A stretch of 9,053 bases of DNA. Origin: Clostridia bacterium (lineage in GTDB: Bacteria; Bacillota; Clostridia; Christensenellales; Pumilibacteraceae). The DNA is taken from contig JAFTMM010000149.1 in NCBI GenBank assembly GCA_017452405.1, positions 1 through 9,053 of the forward strand, written 5' to 3'. Below the pieces are notes generated by a model that was not told the DNA's origin, ran no database searches, and was given only the letters and a program-made list of their open reading frames with translations. Positions 3,704 through 9,053 of this stretch are shown in pieces. The first letter of the stretch is position 1, and every line of letters starts with the position of its first letter. A program made the translations under genes and the position numbers.

Positions 3704-5568
3704 AAAAGAAAAAACTTATCAGCATAGAGTCTGCCCAGCGTGAGGCGGACAGGCTGACTGCTCTTGCCGTCCGTAAGGACTACGAGCGAAGAAAGGAGGA
3801 GAGACGAAGTATCGAATCGCAATGGACGCTTAACGCGTGTTTCCTTGCAGGGCGACAGTTCGTGGAAATAGGGCCTATGCTCGACGTTACCGATACTCTT
3901 CCCGAATATCCTTGGCAGGAGCGACAGGTGTACAATCACGTAGCACCTATCGTGGAAACCCGTCTTGCTAAACTTGCTTCGGTGCGCCCCGTTATGAGCG
4001 TGCGACCGGCGTCCTCGTCGGAAAGCGACCTCAAAACCGCGAACGCATCTACCAAGATTTTGCAGGCAGTCACGTCCAAAATGGAAACGGACAACGTAAT
4101 TTCCCGCGCAACCACGTGGAGTGAGCTTACCGGTAGCGCATTCTACAAGGTTGCCTGGGAGGGAGGAAAGGGCAGGGGTGACGTAAGGATAACCGCCGTA
4201 TCACCTTACGAAATCTATCCCGATAGCCTCGGCGCGTGCGGTCTTGACGAAGTACGTTCGCTCATTCACGCAAGAGCAGTACCCGTCAGCGAAATCTCGT
4301 CGGTATACGGAAAAGAAGTGGAGGCGGAGGACGTGGAACTTGCGCTTCCCGAACGCGCCTCGTTCACTAATCTTCCGGATATCCGAACGAGTAAGAGAGA
4401 CGACTGCGCTATTCTTATCGAGAGATACGAAAAGCCCAGCGCGCAAAAACCTAACGGCGAATTGCTTATCGTAGCAGGCGAGACTCTGCTTTTTGCAGGT
4501 GAGTTGCCTTACGTAAACGGAGTGGACGGAGCTCGAGATCTGCCCTTCGTCAAGCAGGACGCCATCGTAACCCCCGGCGCGTTCTTCGGAACGTCCATGA
4601 TAGAACGCGCAATACCCGTTCAGCGCGCCTATAACGCCATTAAGAACCGCAAGCACGAGTTCATGAACCGTATTTGTTGCGGAGTGCTTGCCGTAGAGGA
4701 CGGCGCGGTAGACGAGGACGAATTGACGGAGAGCGGGCTTAAACCCGGATCGGTAATCGTGTACAGACAGGGCAGTCAAGCCCCGCGCATGATGGATCAG
4801 GGCAACGTTCCGTCCATCTTTTCGTCAGAGGAAGCAAGGCTGGAAGAGGAATTCAACGTAATAACGGGCGTGAGCGACATCATGCGCTCGTCCAGCGTTC
4901 CCATCAACGCTTCCAGCGGTACGGCAATCCAGCTTCTTATCGATCAAGACGATACGAGGCTGACCATAACTTCGGACATCATCAGAGCTGCAGTTCGCGA
5001 CGTGGCAAAGATGACGTTGAGGTTATACAAACAGTTTGCAAGCGACAAACGCTTGACTCGTTGCGTAGGCGACGACGGACAGGTGGAACTCATTGAGTGG
5101 AAAGGCTCCGATCTTGGAGAGTGCGACGTGGTATACGATACCGTAGCGGAAACGGCTAACAGCCGTTCGGGCAAACAATCGCGACTTCTCGAACTTCTGA
5201 ACCTCGGTCTGCTCACTGACGAAAACGGCAAACTTGGCGTTGCCACCAAGCACAAATTGCTTTCGGCATTTGGCTACGGCAGTTGGGAAACTCTTTCCGA
5301 GCTCCAGAGCTTGCACGAACAGAAAGCGGATAAGGAAAATCTTGCGCTCATAAGCGGTGAAAAAGCTGAGGTTGACGAAATCGACGATCACGAAATTCAC
5401 GAACGTTCTCATATCCGCTATATGCTGTCGGGTGAGTTTGAAAAGGCTTATGGCAAGGATCCCGACTTAAAGGAGCGTATGCTTGTCCACGTAAGATCGC
5501 ACAGGTCTATGTCTGCGCTTGCAAAGGAGGCAGGTAAGTATGAGAGTCAGACGCAGCAGTCGGCGTGA
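3700..5568 (+). CDS. Phage portal protein, P22 gp1-like
   Basis: 622 residues, within the range of the long P22-type portals. The portal is a ring at one capsid vertex through which terminase pumps DNA and to which the adaptor and tail attach. The N-terminal part has a long basic helix (residues 10-50), then FLAGRQFVEIG and YPWQERQVYNHVAP, matching the start of P22-like portals. The middle carries ITAVSPYEIYPDS. The C-terminal half has NVITGVSDIMRSS (about 386-398) followed by SSGTAIQLLIDQDDTRL and a long helix, typical of the stem and wing helices. Strong ribosome site AAAAGGAGGG (3687-3696); ATG overlaps the stop of the zinc-protein gene. Assignment as portal is firm from size, motifs and place after terminase; the P22 sub-type is inferred. 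Confidence 0.92.
   Translation: MKKKKLISIESAQREADRLTALAVRKDYERRKEERRSIESQWTLNACFLAGRQFVEIGPMLDVTDTLPEYPWQERQVYNHVAPIVETRLAKLASVRPVMSVRPASSSESDLKTANASTKILQAVTSKMETDNVISRATTWSELTGSAFYKVAWEGGKGRGDVRITAVSPYEIYPDSLGACGLDEVRSLIHARAVPVSEISSVYGKEVEAEDVELALPERASFTNLPDIRTSKRDDCAILIERYEKPSAQKPNGELLIVAGETLLFAGELPYVNGVDGARDLPFVKQDAIVTPGAFFGTSMIERAIPVQRAYNAIKNRKHEFMNRICCGVLAVEDGAVDEDELTESGLKPGSVIVYRQGSQAPRMMDQGNVPSIFSSEEARLEEEFNVITGVSDIMRSSSVPINASSGTAIQLLIDQDDTRLTITSDIIRAAVRDVAKMTLRLYKQFASDKRLTRCVGDDGQVELIEWKGSDLGECDVVYDTVAETANSRSGKQSRLLELLNLGLLTDENGKLGVATKHKLLSAFGYGSWETLSELQSLHEQKADKENLALISGEKAEVDEIDDHEIHERSHIRYMLSGEFEKAYGKDPDLKERMLVHVRSHRSMSALAKEAGKYESQTQQSA
5523..5530 (+). promoter_or_regulatory. Ribosome site deciding the start of the 95-residue gene
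   Basis: AAAGGAGG lies nine bases before the ATG at 5540, inside the portal gene. It rules out the in-frame TTG at 5519, which lies upstream of this site and has none of its own. Confidence 0.75.
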
Positions 5569-5827
5569 GCTTAAAAATAAGCTGGAAGCGCTGACGGCAG
5601 AAAACCTTGCCTTAAAATCACAATTAAAAGAAATGGAGCCGGCTACAACCGTAGCAGACAGTCCTGCGAACGAAAGCAGAGTCGCAGTCAAACCTGCTAC
5701 CGAAAACGAGCCGATCTCCGCTACGCCTATAATCTGCGGTGGATTTCCAACCAGAGTCTCCGCAGTCAAGGCGCACGACTTAAAAGAAGCCAAGGCGCTT
5801 GCAATGGAATACCTTGCAAGATGCTAA
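5540..5827 (+). CDS. Small coiled-coil protein in the scaffold position
   Basis: 95 residues from ATG 5540; it overlaps the portal gene by 29 bases. The N-terminus is very basic (MRVRRSSRRELKNK) and runs into a heptad-like coiled coil (LEALTAENLALKSQLKEME, residues 15-33). A low-complexity Pro/Thr/Ala linker follows (34-60), then a small conserved-looking end PIICGGFPTRVSAVKAH and a helix ending LAMEYLARC. The slot between portal and coat normally holds the scaffolding protein or protease, but P22 scaffold is about 300 residues, so this is very small for that. Other options are a minor head protein or a portal-binding assembly factor. I do not recognise the family. Confidence 0.75.
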   Translation: MRVRRSSRRELKNKLEALTAENLALKSQLKEMEPATTVADSPANESRVAVKPATENEPISATPIICGGFPTRVSAVKAHDLKEAKALAMEYLARC

Positions 5828-5884
5828 GGCAAAAAGTTTACCAAACAAACAAAAATAAAATAAAAAATAAGGAGAATTAAAATA
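5828..5884 (+). promoter_or_regulatory. A-rich leader before the coat gene
   Basis: The only gap of note within the operon. It is extremely A-rich and nearly free of G until the ribosome site TAAGGAG (5868-5874), with a 10-base spacer to ATG 5885. Such an unstructured leader would favour very efficient ribosome loading, fitting the need for hundreds of coat copies per virion. I see no convincing -35/-10 pair, although a weak promoter in the A/T tract cannot be excluded. Confidence 0.55.
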
Positions 5885-7036
5885 ATGGTAACTATCAATT
5901 CAGCAGAAAACGCTCTTAAGAGCGTATATCTCGGAGCAGTCACCGAACTGCTCAATACTAAGGTAAACCCCCTCATGACCAAGATCGAACAGACTACTTC
6001 GGACGTTTGGGGTAAGGAAATCAGAAAAGCCGTATCCGTTGGCATTAACGGCGGTATCGGCGCAGGCGACGAAGCAGGTAGCCTTCCTGCTGCTCACGGC
6101 AACAGCTACTTGCAGTTCGTAAGCACTCTTAAAAACCTCTACGGTCAGATCGAAATCTCGGACAAGGCTATCAGAGCTTCCGCGAACGACAGAGGCGCTT
6201 TCACCGACCTTCTTAACGCCGAAATCGACGGACTTCTCAAAGCGAGCAAGTTCAACCTCGGCAGAATGCTTTACGGTGACGGTACCGGTCTTCTTGCAAT
6301 GGTGGTTGATACTGACGGCTTTACCATGGACGTTTCGGACACCCGCAACCTTATCGAAGGTCTTGCCGTAGACTTCTACAGCGAAGATACTCCCGTGCTT
6401 ACCAACGCGCATATCCTTGCAGTCGATCATCGTAACGGCACTATCACTATCGATAAATCTGCTACTGCCATCGATCCGGGTAGCAATATGTACGTGCAGG
6501 GAAGTAAGGATAGAGAGATTACCGGTCTCGGCGCAATCTTCGATACTACTAAGCCTCTTTACGGTATCGATAGATCCACTTCTTCCGTTCTCAATCCTAT
6601 CAAGAATTCTTCCACCGGAGCGCTCAGTGAGACCGTTATCCAGAACGTTATCGATAGATTGGAAACCCAAGCAGGTAGCAACGTTGACTTTATTGCCGTA
6701 AGCGCAGACGTAAAGTACGCATACATGGACTACATGGCGCAGTACAAGCGTAATATCGACGTTATGAACCTTGACGGTGGATTCAAGAGCATGTCGTTCA
6801 ACGGAATTCCTCTCGTTTACGACCGTTTCGTTCCCGACGGTACTATGTACCTTCTCGATACCAGCGCTTTCCATTTGCATCAGCTTTGCGATTGGCGCTT
6901 CCTCGAAACGGAAAACGGCAATATCCTTCGTCAGAGCCAGGGTTATCCCGTATATACCGCAACTCTCGTTAAGTATTGCGATCTCGTATGCGACAGACCT
7001 AACGGTCAGGCGGTAATTAACGGTATCTTAACCTAA
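5885..7036 (+). CDS. Major capsid (coat) protein, HK97 fold
   Basis: 383 residues. It forms the icosahedral shell. The order after portal, the N-terminal helical segment (residues 8-45), the central GMLYGDG-type turn (RMLYGDGTGLLA, near 127-138) and the late segment NGIPLVYDRFVPDGTMYLLD followed by a beta-rich C-terminus fit HK97-fold coat proteins. Length is close to unprocessed coats without a delta domain. Codon use differs from its neighbours: eight of 14 Arg codons are AGA and none is CGA, CGG or AGG, whereas terL mostly uses CGN. This and the A-rich leader point to very high expression. The stop TAA lies within the ribosome site of the next gene. Coat identity is strong from context and length; fold detail is inferred. 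Confidence 0.92.
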   Translation: MVTINSAENALKSVYLGAVTELLNTKVNPLMTKIEQTTSDVWGKEIRKAVSVGINGGIGAGDEAGSLPAAHGNSYLQFVSTLKNLYGQIEISDKAIRASANDRGAFTDLLNAEIDGLLKASKFNLGRMLYGDGTGLLAMVVDTDGFTMDVSDTRNLIEGLAVDFYSEDTPVLTNAHILAVDHRNGTITIDKSATAIDPGSNMYVQGSKDREITGLGAIFDTTKPLYGIDRSTSSVLNPIKNSSTGALSETVIQNVIDRLETQAGSNVDFIAVSADVKYAYMDYMAQYKRNIDVMNLDGGFKSMSFNGIPLVYDRFVPDGTMYLLDTSAFHLHQLCDWRFLETENGNILRQSQGYPVYTATLVKYCDLVCDRPNGQAVINGILT

Positions 7037-7045
7037 GGAGGACGA

Positions 7046-7309
7046 ATGAGCGGAGCGCATCTTCGCCCCGTTACGGACGACGTGTACTTTATCGCTTCGA
7101 GATTGAAAGAGGTTGATCCGACCTACTACGTCGTTTATAATCTCTTAAAATCAAGATATGAAGTACATTCGGACGAGCAGAGGGGTAACACCCTCTGCTT
7201 CGTCGTTCCGTACGGCGACCTCGACGCGCGAACGGTGGAGTACGCCAAACGTACGCGTAACCCGTCGTTCGGCAAAGCTTCGGGGGACTGGAAAAGGAGA
7301 AAACAATGA
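7046..7309 (+). CDS. Conserved hypothetical phage protein
   Basis: 87 residues. Ribosome site AAGGAGG (7035-7041) overlaps the stop codon of the coat gene, four bases before ATG 7046, so translation is coupled to coat. Residues 15-55 have a compact alpha/beta look: VYFIASRLKEVDPTYYVVYN, then YEVHSDEQRG and NTLCFVVPYGDLDARTVEYAKRT. I recall similar 'YEVH...L.FVVPY..LD.RT.EY' proteins next to coat genes in Firmicutes phages, where their role is not known. The last 20 residues are basic and probably disordered. The place between coat and adaptor suggests a minor head or head-completion protein. It overlaps the adaptor gene by four bases (ATGA). Confidence 0.82.
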   Translation: MSGAHLRPVTDDVYFIASRLKEVDPTYYVVYNLLKSRYEVHSDEQRGNTLCFVVPYGDLDARTVEYAKRTRNPSFGKASGDWKRRKQ

Positions 7310-7668
7310 TTAAAGATATTATTATTTCAGCTCTCGGTATGCTTAATCTTACTTCCGAAGCGGAAAAGATCGAGAGCGGAGAAGAAAAGATTACGGCAGA
7401 ATTTCTGCGCTTATACAACCTCGTAATCAGCGAAATCAACGACGTTTACCGCCGTGAGCACGCTACTGCGCCTAAAGCCACGAGTATATACGACGACGCG
7501 TGCGAGTTCTACGGAATATCCGATCGTGTAATAGCTTACGGTGTGGCGGCGGAGTACTGCATTACTCAAGGCCTTGACGAGGCTGAACTGTGGGACGAGC
7601 GCTATAAAAGCGCGCTTGCCATGGCTAAGCGAAAGCGCATTTCCATTAGCGCGAGGAGGTTGTTATGA
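7306..7668 (+). CDS. Head-tail adaptor (head-completion) protein
   Basis: 120 residues, mostly alpha-helical. The N-terminal helix IKDIIISALGMLNLTSE and the helix LRLYNLVISEINDVYRRE (34-51), followed by FYGISDRVIAYGVAAEYCITQG (68-89) and an Arg/Lys-rich last helix, follow the pattern of adaptor proteins of the gp6/gp15/P22 gp4 class. Twelve such subunits bind below the portal and form the platform for the next tail protein. P22 gp4 is longer (about 166 residues); this one is closer to the siphovirus gp6 size. Ribosome site AAAAGGAGA (7292-7299). It overlaps both neighbours by four bases (ATGA). Its position just before a gp10-like gene supports the role; sequence alone would give moderate confidence. 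Confidence 0.8.
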   Translation: MIKDIIISALGMLNLTSEAEKIESGEEKITAEFLRLYNLVISEINDVYRREHATAPKATSIYDDACEFYGISDRVIAYGVAAEYCITQGLDEAELWDERYKSALAMAKRKRISISARRLL

Positions 7669-9023
7669 ACAGAATAAAGATGCCGGGAGGCGGAAGCCGA
7701 CGACTGCTCCGTAACTTTTCGGCTAACGTAGATATGCGGTTTGACGATGCGGTGCTTGCGGAAGGAACGGCGTCGAAGATTAGCGGTTTTGACGTAACGG
7801 ACGGCGCGCTGACCGACGGCTACGGCGTAGAGGACTGCCCCGAATATTCGGGCAAGAAAGGACAGACGGTGTGGCAGTTTACGCGCTACGATAACGAAGC
7901 AAACGAGTATAAGACGTGCAATATGTATTGCGACGTTAACGGCTACGTTCATTATAATTACGGAGACGGTTGGGTAATTCTTCAGCACGTGAGCTTCTCC
8001 ACTTTGCCCGACGCGCTGACTTACCGCCTTTACGGCGACGACAGCCTCATAATGACGTCGCCTACGGATAAGATGTTCGTGTGGGACGGCGTCAGCTCCG
8101 CACAGCGCATAATCGATTGTCCGTTCATATCCTCAATGACTATGCACTACGAGCGCATGTTTGCAACCACGCCGGGCGAGAGCAATGCCGTATACTATTC
8201 CGACGACCTTGATCCTACTAATTGGAACGCTTCGTCCATGACGGAGGGCGGTTACGTACAGCTTCTTGACGAGCGCGGAAAGCTACTCAAAGTAGTGGAC
8301 TTCCTTGACTACGTCTACGTCTTTCGCGAGTACGGCATTTCGCGTGTGACGGCTTATGCCGATCAGATGGATTTCCGTGTTGCCAACCTCTACGTGAGCG
8401 GTGGAAGAATTTATCCGGGAAGCGTATGCGTGTGCGGTGACACGGTCATGCTACTTGCTTCGGACGGGCTGTATTCGTTCGACGGCTACAACGTCACGAA
8501 ACGGCTTAAAACCGTCAAGTTCCTACCTTCACCTCATTCGACGGCGGTGTACGCGGACGGAAAGTATTATCTTTCCGCTTGCATAGAGAACGAGGGCGAG
8601 AACGATACTCTCGTAGTTTACGACCTCGGTGCAGGTACGTTTACGCTCTCTCCGCTTTCTATCAAAAAACTGTGCAAGGCGGGCGAAAACGTGTACGCGA
8701 TTATGAACGACAACCGCATAGGCAAAGTGACCAAGTGCGGTAGCGTGTTCGGACAGCCTTACGAAAAAGTGTGGGAGAGCGGTGAAACGGATATGCAATC
8801 GGGCGAAGTTAAGACCATTTCGCTCATAACCGCGCGTAGTGACGGCAAAGCAACGCTGACGCTGACCGCCGACGGCAAGAGACGAACTTTCGAGCTCACG
8901 CCGGGCGGTGGCATAACGAGGATTAAGCCGACGGTGAGCGGAAAGGTATTCCGCTTTCGTCTGTCGTCCTCCGAAACGGACGCTAATATCAGCCGTCTGG
9001 GCTATACGGTGCGAGGTGGATAA
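7665..9023 (+). CDS. Tail hub / packaged-DNA stabilisation protein, P22 gp10-like
   Basis: 452 residues, near the 472 of P22 gp10, which forms the hub below the gp4 ring and carries the tail needle and tailspikes. Blade-like repeats typical of a beta-propeller recur: DDSLIMTSPTDKMFVWDG (125-142), GDTVMLLASDGLYSFDG (258-274), ADGKYYLSA with LVVYDLGAGTF (297-326) and NVYAIMNDNRIGKV (342-355). The stretch RMFATTPGESNAVYYSDDLD and PTNWN (164-188) is the characteristic 'YYSD..DPTNW' motif of this family. Residues 366-450 form a beta-sandwich-like end. Ribosome site GAGGAGG (7652-7658); overlaps the adaptor gene by four bases. The next gene starts on its stop codon. This protein is the best evidence that the phage has a short tail. 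Confidence 0.85.
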   Translation: MNRIKMPGGGSRRLLRNFSANVDMRFDDAVLAEGTASKISGFDVTDGALTDGYGVEDCPEYSGKKGQTVWQFTRYDNEANEYKTCNMYCDVNGYVHYNYGDGWVILQHVSFSTLPDALTYRLYGDDSLIMTSPTDKMFVWDGVSSAQRIIDCPFISSMTMHYERMFATTPGESNAVYYSDDLDPTNWNASSMTEGGYVQLLDERGKLLKVVDFLDYVYVFREYGISRVTAYADQMDFRVANLYVSGGRIYPGSVCVCGDTVMLLASDGLYSFDGYNVTKRLKTVKFLPSPHSTAVYADGKYYLSACIENEGENDTLVVYDLGAGTFTLSPLSIKKLCKAGENVYAIMNDNRIGKVTKCGSVFGQPYEKVWESGETDMQSGEVKTISLITARSDGKATLTLTADGKRRTFELTPGGGITRIKPTVSGKVFRFRLSSSETDANISRLGYTVRGG

Positions 9024-9053
9024 TGGACTACGGCAAAGAAGCTTATATCAAAG
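9023..9053 (+). CDS. Start of the next operon gene (cut by window end)
   Basis: Only ten codons are visible (MDYGKEAYIK). The ATG overlaps the TAA of the tail-hub gene (TAATG), and AGGTGG (9014-9019) is a plausible ribosome site. In P22 the next gene is the tail needle (gp26), but nothing here allows a product to be named. Confidence 0.65.
   Translation, partial: MDYGKEAYIK

Noticed and set aside
4201..4779. 192-codon minus-strand open frame inside the portal gene
   Set aside because: Shadow of the portal frame; no start signal and no recognisable domain.
5519..5540. TTG start giving a 102-residue version of the coiled-coil protein
   Set aside because: The TTG is upstream of the AAAGGAGG site, which serves ATG 5540 at normal spacing.
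5900..6880. Long minus-strand open frame of 326 codons opposite the coat gene
   Set aside because: It lies wholly inside a confident coat gene, has no ribosome site and a low-complexity Val/Ser composition typical of a mirrored reading frame.

Overview
The window looks like the left part of a prophage or phage head-morphogenesis operon joined to repeat-rich, host-like DNA. A low-to-mid GC Gram-positive (Firmicutes/Clostridia-type) host is inferred from strong purine-rich Shine-Dalgarno sites (AAGGAG, AAAGGAGG), TATAAT -10 boxes, a GAAC-N4-GTTC box of the Firmicutes LexA type, and AT-rich intergenic DNA. No genus can be named from sequence alone.

Layout. 1-518 holds no convincing gene. It contains a half copy of a palindromic repeat (85-135), a very strong bidirectional terminator (292-328), three 21-bp degenerate repeats (361-423), a perfect 10-bp inverted repeat (430-455), an extended -10 promoter (460-468) and a LexA-like palindrome (474-487). 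519-1196 on the minus strand encodes a small secreted, single-pass membrane protein with an Ig-like F-strand motif, apparently made from a leaderless transcript. 1197-1812 is gene-free and filled by an unusual array: a constant 7-base linker (ATGAATT on the left, its complement AATTCAT on the right) alternates with short hairpins of differing sequence. The linker orientation flips around a central 120-bp imperfect palindrome.

1813-9053 is a tight rightward operon: large terminase, an 88-aa protein resembling the C-terminal part of some small terminases, a 60-aa zinc-binding protein, portal, a 95-aa coiled-coil protein where a scaffold would be expected, major capsid protein, an 87-aa conserved hypothetical, a 120-aa head-tail adaptor, a 452-aa beta-propeller tail hub resembling P22 gp10, and the first codons of another gene. 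Most neighbours overlap by 1-29 bases and each has its own Shine-Dalgarno site.

How the genes work together: terminase pumps DNA through the portal into a capsid-protein shell, and the adaptor plus gp10-like hub then close the portal and carry the tail. Gene order (terminase, portal, scaffold slot, coat, gp4-like, gp10-like) matches P22-like short-tailed phages, so podovirus morphology is inferred. No integrase, repressor or attachment site is visible, so prophage state is inferred only from the flanking repeats.
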